This document shows, piece after piece, positions 57,230 through 64,000 of a DNA stretch of 64,000 nucleotides. The stretch comes from Acetobacter pasteurianus subsp. pasteurianus LMG 1262 = NBRC 106471 (lineage in GTDB: Bacteria > Pseudomonadota > Alphaproteobacteria > Acetobacterales > Acetobacteraceae), in assembly GCF_000285275.1 (NCBI RefSeq), contig NZ_CADO01000011.1, positions 21,278-85,277 of the forward strand, given 5' to 3'. How positions within the stretch are numbered: the first letter of the stretch is position 1; every line of letters starts with the position of its first letter. The notes beneath the pieces are model-generated. The model was not told the origin of the DNA, made no database searches, and saw only the letters and a program-made list of their open reading frames with translations. The position numbers and the translations under genes are program-made.

Positions 57230-58144
57230 TCAGCCTTTGAAAATGGTGGTGATTTTGTCCAGCAGGGCCAGAGCTTCTGCCTTCGGACGCTGGAACACGT
57301 TACGGCCGATAATGGAACCGAAGCCACCGCCATCCTGAATACCCTGAATGGTCTGCAGCAGTTCATCCGTGCTGGTATGCGCACCACCGGAGAAGATCAC
57401 GATACGGCGGCCTGCAAAGCAGGACTGCACCACATGCTGCACGCGGGCAGCCAGAGTGGCAACGTCAATCTTGTTCTGCTCATACGCTGACTTGTTGGCA
57501 TCCAGCGCCACAACTTCCGTTGGCGGCTTTACCTTGATGATGTGCGCACCCGTCAGCGCTGCCATATGTGCGGCATAAGCGCATACATCCACTGCGGTTT
57601 CAGCTTTTTTGTCCAGCACGGGGCCACGTGGGTAGCTCCATACAATAACGGCCAAGCCAGCAGCTTTGGCTTCTGCTGCCAGTTCGCGCAGTTCTTCCAT
57701 CTGCTCGAAGCAGTATTCGGAACCCGGATAGATGGTGAAACCAATACCGGAGCAACCCAGACGCAGTGCATCAGACACGGTGCCCGTTACAGCCTGATCT
57801 TTTTCCGTTGCAAGACTGTTGGAGCTGTTGCACTTCAGAATCAGCGGAATTTCGCCAGCATATGTTGCTGCGCCGCATTCCAGCATACCCAGCGGTGCTG
57901 CATAGCCGCTCAGGCCAGCTTCAATAGCCAGCTCAAAGTGATAATGCGGGTCATACGCTGCCGGATTGGCTGCAAAGGAACGGGCCGGGCCATGCTCAAA
58001 CCCCTGATCAACCGGCAGAATCACCAGCTTTCCCGTGCCACCCAGCTTACCTGCGTTAAGCAGACGAGCCAGATTCATCTTGGTGCCGGGATTATCGCTC
58101 TCGTACTGGTCGAGAATAGCCTTAACCTTGGGGGTAAGTGTCAT
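57230..58144 (-). CDS. fbaB: Class I fructose-bisphosphate aldolase (FbaB/DhnA type)
   Basis: Schiff-base aldolase cleaving or forming fructose-1,6-bisphosphate. The 304-residue protein from ATG 58144 (AGGA 9 bases upstream; a TTG at 58153 is an alternative) shows ILPVDQGFEHGPARSFAANP, the Schiff-base Lys in HIIKVKPPTE, IVIFSGGAHTSTDELL and GSIIGRNVFQRP. These define the DhnA/FbaB family. The ATG overlaps the stop of the preceding ORF (58141-58683) by 4 bases. Confidence 0.95.
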   Translation of the reverse strand: MTLTPKVKAILDQYESDNPGTKMNLARLLNAGKLGGTGKLVILPVDQGFEHGPARSFAANPAAYDPHYHFELAIEAGLSGYAAPLGMLECGAATYAGEIPLILKCNSSNSLATEKDQAVTGTVSDALRLGCSGIGFTIYPGSEYCFEQMEELRELAAEAKAAGLAVIVWSYPRGPVLDKKAETAVDVCAYAAHMAALTGAHIIKVKPPTEVVALDANKSAYEQNKIDVATLAARVQHVVQSCFAGRRIVIFSGGAHTSTDELLQTIQGIQDGGGFGSIIGRNVFQRPKAEALALLDKITTIFKG

Positions 58145-58683
58145 GGGTAACAATCCTTTTTTTGCCTTGTGTCCGGCAGTTTATTTTCCGGATCTGAGGA
58201 TTGGCAATAACCGTCGGTGAAATACCCGACAAGAGAAGACGTGTGACATAATGATGGTATAAGGTGAAATGATGGCGGCCGGGCACGCAACAACGTGCCA
58301 GATTCCTGCATATAAACCGCTTTTACCGCCTTAAACTGGGCCGTAGGAGCCTGCAACACTGCGTGTTTTTGGCCCATACGTACGGCACCCAATGCATAAG
58401 CTGCGCTGCCACCGCAATCCAGCGCATGCCAAAATGCACAGCCTACCGAATCCTCCAGCGCTGCAATAAGTGCCAACCACCAGCCCGCCCCCATAAAACC
58501 AGCCGCACCCGGGGCAGACAGAAAACCAAAACGCGCGCTTGTGCCGTCTATCATGCCCGCCACTTCACGCGCAGCACGACAGGCAGCCATGCCAGATTCG
58601 TATCCATCAATCGTAAACAGCCTGTCTGGCTGCAATTTTGGCAAGAAAAGTGAAGCGTTTTTGGTTAGCATGCTTGACGCCAT
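58141..58683 (-). CDS. Unknown protein coupled to fbaB
   Basis: A 180-residue protein I do not recognise. Residues 1 to about 135 look like real coding sequence, with GYESGMAACRAAREVAGMIDGTSARFGF, GAAGFMGAGWWLALIAALEDSVGCAFWHALDCGGSAAYALGAVRMGQK (in pieces) and an alternating helix/strand composition. The last 45 residues are less protein-like, rich in Ser, His and Cys, and correspond to where an fbaB promoter would be expected. The stop overlaps fbaB by ATGA. Either the gene is extended by a lost upstream stop, or the tail is genuine. Start choice (58683 or 58671) is uncertain. Confidence 0.5.
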   Translation of the reverse strand: MASSMLTKNASLFLPKLQPDRLFTIDGYESGMAACRAAREVAGMIDGTSARFGFLSAPGAAGFMGAGWWLALIAALEDSVGCAFWHALDCGGSAAYALGAVRMGQKHAVLQAPTAQFKAVKAVYMQESGTLLRARPPSFHLIPSLCHTSSLVGYFTDGYCQSSDPENKLPDTRQKKDCYP

Positions 58684-58726
58684 CGCGTTTGCGGGTGATT
58701 CCTGAGCGCAGTTGACAAAAACAAGA

Positions 58727-59029
58727 ATGCAGGATCAAGCCGTGGAGCCGTCTTTGCCCCAGACTGACGAACACGCTGGTAAACAGCACCCGGCCACACA
58801 GCCACCGGCTGGGCAAGACCCCATAGCCCGGCTGGATCGTGCCTTGCAACGCATTTCCTTTGCTGTTGAAAAAGGGCTGCAACAGCAAACCCGCACGGGC
58901 ACGGAAAAACAGGAACTGGTGGCTAATGTAGATGCCCTTCTCTCCCGCGTGCGTGATGCGCTGGAGCGGGCGGATAAGCCATCCCCCCTTACCTTTTACA
59001 ACCCGGCAGAACACGAACAGGGAAACTGA
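58727..59029 (+). CDS. ZauP-like coiled-coil protein upstream of zapA
   Basis: A 100-residue protein from ATG 58727; TTG 58712 and GTG 58742 are other possible starts. After a Pro/Gln/Thr-rich N-terminus, residues ARLDRALQRISFAVEKGLQQ and TEKQELVANVDALLSRVRDALERAD form amphipathic coiled-coil helices. Position directly before zapA (6-bp gap) matches ZauP of Caulobacter, the ZapA partner that focuses the Z-ring. Sequence identity to ZauP was not tested. Divergent from the aldolase-linked unknown gene. Confidence 0.6.
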   Translation: MQDQAVEPSLPQTDEHAGKQHPATQPPAGQDPIARLDRALQRISFAVEKGLQQQTRTGTEKQELVANVDALLSRVRDALERADKPSPLTFYNPAEHEQGN

Positions 59030-59035
59030 TAGAGC

Positions 59036-59404
59036 ATGGCACTTGTTTCGGTTCGGATTAACGGCCACAGCTATACGGTAGGGTGCGATAACGGGCAGGA
59101 ACGCCACGTTCAGGCCATGGCCCAGCAGGTGGAGCGTCGCGTGCAGCGCGTGCGGGACATGGGCTTTAGCGGAGATGCCCGGGTGCTGGTGCTGGCCGCC
59201 CTTTTAATGGCGGATGAGATACAGGATCTTTCTGGCAGCCGCGTGCCAGATGCCACCATACAAGCTGCAAAAGATGCCGAACGCCTGCGCGCAGAGCAGG
59301 CTTTGACAGCCAGCCGTTTGGCTGATTTGGCCGAACGTGCGGAATCTCTTGCAGCGGAGCTTGAGCGCGCCTACATAGATGAGGCGGGGCTGCCCAACGC
59401 GTGA
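59036..59404 (+). CDS. zapA: ZapA, Z-ring accessory protein
   Basis: A 122-residue cytosolic protein that bundles FtsZ. The N-terminal globular part reads VSVRINGHSYTVGCDNGQE, then AMAQQVERRVQRVRDMG, and a long C-terminal coiled coil (ALLMADEIQDLSGSR, RLRAEQALTASRLADLAERAESLAAELERAYID in pieces) gives the usual dimer/tetramer stalk. The 6S RNA gene and fau follow, the same order as in E. coli. Confidence 0.93.
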   Translation: MALVSVRINGHSYTVGCDNGQERHVQAMAQQVERRVQRVRDMGFSGDARVLVLAALLMADEIQDLSGSRVPDATIQAAKDAERLRAEQALTASRLADLAERAESLAAELERAYIDEAGLPNA

Positions 59405-59535
59405 GGCAAGTCATCCCCTGGGCCGATAAGCACTTCCTAGGGAGCTGGCTCTGTTGTGGCCCTGGTCACATTATCCGGCGCCCACCTGCACTCGCAGGTC
59501 CTGGAGGTTGAAAGACCCACGGTTCATGGTGGCTC
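59405..59535 (+). ncRNA. ssrS: 6S RNA (SsrS)
   Basis: The region between zapA and fau carries an alphaproteobacterial 6S-like sequence: CCCCTGGGCCGATAAGC near the 5' end, GCTGGCTCTGTTGTGGCCC and CATTATCCGGCGCCCAC in the middle, a CACCTGC-ACTC-GCAGGTC hairpin, then GGAGGTTGAAAGACCCACGG. Left and right arms can pair (CC-GGG with CCC-GG, CTTCC with GGAGG) around an open bubble, the open-promoter mimic that captures RNA polymerase. Ends are estimates. The 3' end reaches or overlaps the fau start. The zapA-ssrS-fau order is an independent clue. Confidence 0.75.
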
Positions 59536-60113
59536 CGCACATTTCTTCCCCACAAGGTGATCCGCCTGCTGTTGCCGCGCGCAAAAAAGAATTGCGCCAG
59601 CACTGCATGGCTACGCTAAAGGCGCGTGATGAGGCGCTGGATAGCGGTATTCTCACCCACTTGCATACGCTTCTGCGCCCCCTGCTGCCTGCCGTTGTTG
59701 CTGGCGTGTGGCCTCTGCCGCATGAAGTGAACTTATGCCCGCTGTGCCACACATTAGTGGATGCAGGCGCAACCATGGTCCTGCCTGAAACACCACCACG
59801 TGGGCAGCCCCTTATTTTTCGGCGCTGGACGCCCCATACCCCCATGATGCAAGGCCGGTTTGGCACAGAATTTCCAGATGGCCCGGTGCTGCAACCCGCC
59901 ATCATATTGGTGCCATTGCTGGGGTTTGACCGCACAGGCAACCGGCTAGGATATGGCGGCGGATATTATGATCGCACTCTGGCCGCCATGCCCGATGCCC
60001 TTAGTATTGGGTATGCACCATCCTGCCAGGAATTAGACAGTCTGCCTGCTGGCCCGTATGACAGGCCACTTTCCTGTATTGTGACTGAAAAGGAGATTCT
60101 CCGTTTTGACTAA
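59526..60113 (+). CDS. fau: 5-formyltetrahydrofolate cyclo-ligase
   Basis: Converts 5-formyl-THF to methenyl-THF using ATP. The 195-residue protein has RKKELRQHCMATLKARDEA at the N-terminus, FRRWTP, and the diagnostic VPLLGFDRTGNRLGYGGGYYDRTLA. The ATG at 59526 lies in the 3' part of the 6S RNA and has no well-spaced ribosome binding site (GGAGG is about 19 bases away), so translation may start a little later. ymdB-type gene follows after 24 bp. Confidence 0.93.
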   Translation: MVAPHISSPQGDPPAVAARKKELRQHCMATLKARDEALDSGILTHLHTLLRPLLPAVVAGVWPLPHEVNLCPLCHTLVDAGATMVLPETPPRGQPLIFRRWTPHTPMMQGRFGTEFPDGPVLQPAIILVPLLGFDRTGNRLGYGGGYYDRTLAAMPDALSIGYAPSCQELDSLPAGPYDRPLSCIVTEKEILRFD

Positions 60114-60137
60114 CTGCAAACACAGGAAACCCTTGGC

Positions 60138-60953
60138 GTGAGACTCCTTTTTCTGGGTGATATTGTAGGCCGCACTGGCCGCGAAGCCGTTTTAAGCCGC
60201 CTGCCCGCCCTGCGTGAAAAACTGGCGCTGGATCTGGTTGTAGTAAATGCCGAAAACGCCAGCCACGGCTTTGGCCTTTCCCCCGCTATTGCAACATCCC
60301 TACTGCAAGGCGGCGTAGATGTTCTTACCCTTGGCAACCATGCGTGGGACAGGCGCGATCTGATTGGGCACATTACCTCCGAACCCCGCATTGTGCGCCC
60401 ACTCAACTATCCCCCCGGCACGCCCGGCCAAGGCAGTGTGGTGGTAGAATTGGCAGATGGCCGCAAAGCCCTTGTGGTCAACGTGATGGGCCGTTTGTTT
60501 ATGGACCCGCTGGATGACCCATTCCGGTGCATGAATGAACTGCTGAACAAGCATCGCCTTGGCACCACCATACAAGCGGCTATTGTGGATGTGCATGCAG
60601 AAGCCACGAGCGAAAAGTGGGCTATGGGCCACATGCTGGATGGCCGCGTTTCTTTGGTAGTGGGCACGCATACGCATACGCCCACGGCAGACCATCGGAT
60701 TCTGGCAGGCGGCACTGCGTTCCAGACAGATGCAGGCATGTGCGGAGATTACGACAGCGTTATTGGCATGACCAAGGAACCCGCCGTAACCCGCTTTGTG
60801 CGCAAAATGCCGGGCGAACGCCTGCAACCCGCTGAAGGCGAAGCCACAATATGCGGAATTATGGTGGAAACAGAAGATGCCACCGGCCTTGCCCGCCGTG
60901 TGGCTCCTCTGCGCCAAGGAGGCCTGCTGGCCCAGACACTGCCTGATTTTTAA
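60138..60953 (+). CDS. YmdB-type metallophosphoesterase (TIGR00282)
   Basis: A 271-residue calcineurin-like phosphoesterase with the family motifs LFLGDIVGRTGREAV, VVNAENASHG, TLGNHAWDRRDL, DVHAEATSEKWAM and VVGTHTHTPTADHRILAGGTAFQTDAGMCGDYDSVIGM (in pieces). The metal-binding D, N, H residues are intact. Bacillus YmdB hydrolyses 2',3'-cAMP and controls biofilm/motility switching; the substrate here is not known. The start is GTG at 60138. Confidence 0.92.
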   Translation: MRLLFLGDIVGRTGREAVLSRLPALREKLALDLVVVNAENASHGFGLSPAIATSLLQGGVDVLTLGNHAWDRRDLIGHITSEPRIVRPLNYPPGTPGQGSVVVELADGRKALVVNVMGRLFMDPLDDPFRCMNELLNKHRLGTTIQAAIVDVHAEATSEKWAMGHMLDGRVSLVVGTHTHTPTADHRILAGGTAFQTDAGMCGDYDSVIGMTKEPAVTRFVRKMPGERLQPAEGEATICGIMVETEDATGLARRVAPLRQGGLLAQTLPDF

Positions 60954-60965
60954 AATCAGGCAGTG
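60937..60965. terminator. Terminator-like hairpin over the ymdB-type stop codon
   Basis: CACTGCCTGATTTT (60937-60950) and AAAATCAGGCAGTG (60952-60965) are perfect 14-base arms around a single T, and the stop TAA (60951-60953) lies at the centre. A true loop will open the A/T pairs. It is shared with the convergent Nudix gene. Confidence 0.75.
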
Positions 60966-60981
60966 CGTTTGTAGCGCAGTT

Positions 60982-61404
60982 TTAGGCGGCCTGATCTTTC
61001 AAGGCAGCTACAGCTTGCTGTGTGGCAATAGTAAGGGATTGAGGCAGCGCATCCAGCGCAAACCATTCCAGCCCATCATGCTTATGTGGCTCGCAGATAT
61101 GAGGCTGCCCGGTGTACTGCTGCACCGTGTAAACAGGGGCAACCCAATGTGCGCCTGCGGCCGGATCAATCTGATCCACCACGCAAAGTAGCGTACCCAA
61201 CTGCACGGCTAAGCCGGTTTCTTCCTGCACTTCGCGGATAACAGCAGCCGGTACGGTTTCAAACGGATCAACCTTACCGCCCGGCAAGCCCCAGCAGCCT
61301 GCTTCTGGCTGTTTAAGGCGACGTATAAGCAGAATCTGGCCAGCATTATTCAGAATGGCTGCGCCACATCCTACTGCTGGTAAAGTCGGCTGCGCGCTCA
61401 CCAC
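60982..61404 (-). CDS. Nudix hydrolase
   Basis: A 140-residue pyrophosphohydrolase. The Nudix box GGKVDPFETVPAAVIREVQEETGL (23-residue GX5EX7REUXEEXGU pattern, residues about 42-65) is complete. The flanking WGLPGG and the C-terminal EWFALDALPQSL are usual for MutT/ADP-ribose pyrophosphatase-like enzymes; the substrate cannot be assigned. It overlaps the HAD gene by 7 bp on the minus strand. Confidence 0.93.
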   Translation of the reverse strand: MVSAQPTLPAVGCGAAILNNAGQILLIRRLKQPEAGCWGLPGGKVDPFETVPAAVIREVQEETGLAVQLGTLLCVVDQIDPAAGAHWVAPVYTVQQYTGQPHICEPHKHDGLEWFALDALPQSLTIATQQAVAALKDQAA

Positions 61405-62276
61405 ACCAACCTTTTAATAGCGGCAACCGGAGCCAAACCTGCGGCCTTGGCTTCTTCTTTTGCCAACTGGATATCATCCCCAATCATTTCCTGATGGATA
61501 CCACCCAGAATCCACAGCCCGGCCACATCTACAGCAGAAGCACCGCGCATATCGGTGGCCAGTGCATCGCCAATGGCCAAAATACGCTGGCGTGGCACAT
61601 TCAGCATCTCAAAAACAGGTTCGTACACACGGGAGTATGGCTTACCAATCCAGCTCACCTTGCCGCCCTGTTCTGCATAAAAGGCAGCAAGTGCACCCGC
61701 ACAAATCTGCCGTTTACCGCCTTTTACCACCACCATATCCGGGTTGGCGCATACCATTGGCAGGCCCCGTTCCAGACAGGCACGCAGTTCTGGCAGATAC
61801 GGGTCTAGCGACCCCACGCCGCGTTCAGCATCTGGCCCGGTGTTCATGATAAAATCAGCATCGGCAGGCTGCGCCACGCGCTGCACGTCCAACCCATCAT
61901 ACAGGCCCAGATCATGCGTGCCGCCAATATGCAGCACTTTGGGACCAAGATTGGCAAACCAGGGGTCTGTTCGCGCTTTTAACAAGCGGCGGGTTTCTTC
62001 ACCGCTTGTCATCACGCCATCATGCAATTCACGGGAAATACCAAAGGCTTCAAGCTGCGCGCACACCACATCTGCCGGACGAGGCGCATTGGAAAGCATG
62101 ACAATTTTTTTGCCCGATGCACGCAGGGCCTGCAAACAGTCCACAGCACCGGGATACGGCTGCACACCGTCATGCACCGTGCCCCATAGATCTATGATAT
62201 AGCCATCATACTGATCTGCCAGCGCGGCAAGGCCTGTAATCTGCTGCATATCTTCTACAGTTTGTTGCGATGTCAT
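61398..62276 (-). CDS. HAD-superfamily class IIA protein (TIGR01459 type)
   Basis: A 292-residue HAD hydrolase related to NagD. Motif I is DLWGTVHDG (DxWGT, where NagD has DxDGT), motif II VMLSNAPRP, motif III lysine in GKPYSRVYEPVFE and motif IV AIGDALATDMRGA. The C2-type cap lies between. Substitution of the second motif-I Asp by Trp removes the usual general acid for phosphatase turnover, so catalysis may be slow or of another kind. It lies between pyrD (ATGA overlap at 62273-62276) and the Nudix gene. Confidence 0.88.
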   Translation of the reverse strand: MTSQQTVEDMQQITGLAALADQYDGYIIDLWGTVHDGVQPYPGAVDCLQALRASGKKIVMLSNAPRPADVVCAQLEAFGISRELHDGVMTSGEETRRLLKARTDPWFANLGPKVLHIGGTHDLGLYDGLDVQRVAQPADADFIMNTGPDAERGVGSLDPYLPELRACLERGLPMVCANPDMVVVKGGKRQICAGALAAFYAEQGGKVSWIGKPYSRVYEPVFEMLNVPRQRILAIGDALATDMRGASAVDVAGLWILGGIHQEMIGDDIQLAKEEAKAAGLAPVAAIKRLVW

Positions 62277-63346
62277 AGATCCTTACCCCGAATATCATCC
62301 AGCGTTTCAATGCCCTGCGTACGCATGATGTGCTGCATTTCGCGCTTTAACCGCCCAACCAGTGCGGGGCCTTCATAAGCAAATGCTGTGTAAACCTGCA
62401 CCAGATCAGCCCCAAGGCGGATTCGGGTCAGAATGTCTTCCCCGCTTTCAATGCCACCACAAGCCACCAATGCCAGACGGCCAGCCGCAGCCTGCGCAAC
62501 CAGACGCAGCATTTCCGTTGCGCGTGGTTTGAGCGGACGGCCAGAAAGACCTCCGGCTTCTGTGCGATACGGGCTTTGCAGGGAATCGGGGCGTGCCAGT
62601 GTGGTGTTGGTAACAATCAGCCCCTGCGCGCCACCAGCTACGGCAGCTTCTACAATCGGGCCAATGGCATCATCTTCCAGATCTGGTGCCAGCTTAATTA
62701 GCAACGGTGGTCGTTCTGCATGGCGAGCCGAAATAGCATCCAGAATCCCTCGCAGGCGGGCAGCATCCTGCAAACCGCGCAGGCCCGGCGTATTGGGGGA
62801 AGAAACATTCAGCACAATGTAATTCACGTATGGCTTAACGCGGGCCACCAGTTCTGGATAATCACGCTCCGGGTCTGCGCCGGTTTTGTTAATGCCGATA
62901 TTGGCACCTACGGGTGCCCCGGCCCCACCGCCCCGGCCTGATGGCAACGGGCGAGACAGACGCGCCAGACGCACCGCAAACTTGTCGATCCCCTGGTTAT
63001 TAAAGCCCATGCGGTTGATAACCGCCCGGTCTTCCGTAAGGCGGAAAAGCCGGGGCTTGGGGTTGCCAGCCTGCGGGCGTGGCGTAACGGTTCCGGCTTC
63101 TACAAACCCGAATCCCAATTGCGCCAAGGGGCGCAGAACACGGGCATTCTTATCAAACCCAGCGGCAATGCCGATGGGGTTGGAAAACCGCATACCCAGC
63201 GCGCGTGTTGCAAGGGCAGGATCATCCTTGGGCCGCTTTATGGGTACGGATACGCCCAGTGTCAGGGCATCCAAAGCCAGTTCATGGGCCTGTTCCGGAT
63301 CTAACCGGCGCAGGAACGGAAGAGAGAGTGAGGCAAGCACAGACAT
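62273..63346 (-). CDS. pyrD: PyrD, dihydroorotate dehydrogenase (quinone), class 2
   Basis: Membrane-associated FMN enzyme oxidising dihydroorotate with quinone. The 357-residue protein has an N-terminal amphipathic helix (LASLSLPFLRRLDPEQAHELALDAL in pieces), the FSNPIGIAAGFDKNARVL and FVEAGTVTPRPQAGNPKPRLFRL segments, NRMGFNNQG, the catalytic Ser in LNVSSPNTPGLRGLQ, and the FMN-binding ACGGIESGEDIL. The long N-terminus marks class 2. It heads a pyrD-HAD-Nudix unit. Confidence 0.97.
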   Translation of the reverse strand: MSVLASLSLPFLRRLDPEQAHELALDALTLGVSVPIKRPKDDPALATRALGMRFSNPIGIAAGFDKNARVLRPLAQLGFGFVEAGTVTPRPQAGNPKPRLFRLTEDRAVINRMGFNNQGIDKFAVRLARLSRPLPSGRGGGAGAPVGANIGINKTGADPERDYPELVARVKPYVNYIVLNVSSPNTPGLRGLQDAARLRGILDAISARHAERPPLLIKLAPDLEDDAIGPIVEAAVAGGAQGLIVTNTTLARPDSLQSPYRTEAGGLSGRPLKPRATEMLRLVAQAAAGRLALVACGGIESGEDILTRIRLGADLVQVYTAFAYEGPALVGRLKREMQHIMRTQGIETLDDIRGKDL

Positions 63347-63438
63347 GCCTTGTGTACTGCCCCAAGCCCAGCCTCAAGAAAAGCAGAAAAAACAGAGCCA
63401 CCACACAAGCGTGAGAAAAGTTGATGCATTTTTATCTT

Positions 63439-63457
63439 GATAATGAGAATTATTCTC
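63439..63457 (+). promoter_or_regulatory. Fur box
   Basis: GATAATGAGAATTATTCTC matches the E. coli Fur box GATAATGATAATCATTATC at 16 of 19 positions, and the core ATGAGAAT-T-ATTCTCAT is a perfect 17-base palindrome. It lies 67 bp before the unknown gene at 63524 and 93 bp before the divergent pyrD. Confidence 0.85.
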
Positions 63458-63523
63458 ATCTAAATAGAGTTATCGCACACATGCCACACAAAGGATGAAG
63501 GCTTCTGCCTTCAGGAATGCGCC

Positions 63524-63985
63524 ATGACACGTTCACCTGTTTACCTGACGGATCTTGCCTGCAGCGAACGGCTGACACTTTGGACCATTCGCCGCCTTGC
63601 AGGAATACAAACAAACCCCCACACGCCCACAACCGGGCCATCGGGCGGCCTGTTTCTACCCTGCTTCAGGCAGGAGTTTCTGGCTGTTGCACAAACCTTT
63701 CATGATGCGCTGACAGATATGGCCGCGCTGGAAATGCCTGCACTGGATATTCGGGTTGGCTGCGCTCTGTCTGTCACCAGCACAGAGTATCGTCTTTTAT
63801 TGGCAACTGAAGCCGCGCAGAATGAGCGCAATACAGATATGGACACCCTGCTTCAGCCACTTGTGCCTTTTGCTGGACTGCGCGCACGTCTTGCTTCTGC
63901 CATTACAACGCTGGGGGCTTGCCTTGCCGGGGCGGGATACTGGCTCTCTTCTGTGGTTACCGTCCGTTATGCAAGAGTTTTCTGA
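63524..63985 (+). CDS. Unknown protein under a Fur box
   Basis: A 153-residue protein I do not recognise. AGGA lies 8 bases before the ATG. The N-terminal part is polar (YLTDLACSERLTLWTIRRLAG), the middle has CFRQEFLAVAQTFHDALTDMAALEM, and the C-terminus ends in a hydrophobic segment ITTLGACLAGAGYWLSSVVTV that could be a membrane anchor or buried helix. Three to four cysteines are spread through it. The Fur box implies repression by iron; a role in iron uptake or storage is only an inference. A hairpin (GAAGGC-TTCT-GCCTTC, 63497-63512) lies just before the ribosome binding site. Confidence 0.6.
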   Translation: MTRSPVYLTDLACSERLTLWTIRRLAGIQTNPHTPTTGPSGGLFLPCFRQEFLAVAQTFHDALTDMAALEMPALDIRVGCALSVTSTEYRLLLATEAAQNERNTDMDTLLQPLVPFAGLRARLASAITTLGACLAGAGYWLSSVVTVRYARVF

Positions 63986-64000
63986 CCCATATTGACGTGT

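Overview
The window is a stretch of ordinary chromosome from an alphaproteobacterium, most likely an acetic acid bacterium (Acetobacteraceae, probably Acetobacter or a close relative). The basis is the gene set and order: ChvI-ChvG, a RapZ homologue, HisZ, an OlsB-type acyltransferase beside fur, a PraR-like XRE regulator, zauP-zapA-6S RNA-fau, an epmA/epmB pair, and medium GC content. The genus is an inference. Genes are dense on both strands and I see no tRNA, rRNA, CRISPR array, insertion sequence or prophage.

Bases 1-8300 form a phosphate-acquisition block. A histidine acid phosphatase/phytase-like enzyme is followed by an orphan glycosyltransferase and a glycine-zipper lipoprotein. On the minus strand come phoB, phoR, pstS and an OprO/OprP-type porin. 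Three Pho-box-like sites fit this block: before the porin, inside the 3' end of phoR ahead of pstS, and before phoB. pstCAB and phoU are not here.

Bases 8300-17800 hold purA, hisZ, a HerA-like ATPase coupled to a flavoprotein, trpBA, a CorA-type Mg2+ channel and a small exported protein. Bases 17800-28950 hold rho with a good upstream promoter, a TusA-like protein, fur-olsB, lnt, the PraR-like regulator, a DUF2076 protein, glyQS, an EamA transporter and a 56-residue DUF1328 membrane protein.

Bases 29000-38600 contain a duplicated-domain exported protein, purH, trmB, metK, dapB, dnaJ, dnaK and grpE, with a recognisable RpoH-type promoter before dnaK and two tandem hairpins between dnaK and dnaJ. 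Bases 38700-48100 contain the acid/envelope-stress two-component system chvI-chvG, ridA, rapZ, yqgE, a PPK2 polyphosphate kinase, an exported DUF3465-like protein, and clpS-clpA.

Bases 48100-64000 contain a D,D-carboxypeptidase, map, ggt, the divergent epmB/epmA pair for EF-P beta-lysylation, two envelope lipoproteins (one with a Gly/Trp-rich insert, one with a fasciclin domain and a hexanucleotide repeat), a DUF2501 protein, a ThiE-like protein, class I aldolase, zauP-zapA, 6S RNA, fau, a YmdB-type phosphodiesterase, a Nudix hydrolase, a HAD protein, pyrD, and an unknown gene behind a near-consensus Fur box. No wholly new system stands out. The best leads are the compact Pho-controlled block, the Fur-box orphan gene, the two lipoproteins and the aldolase-linked unknown protein.
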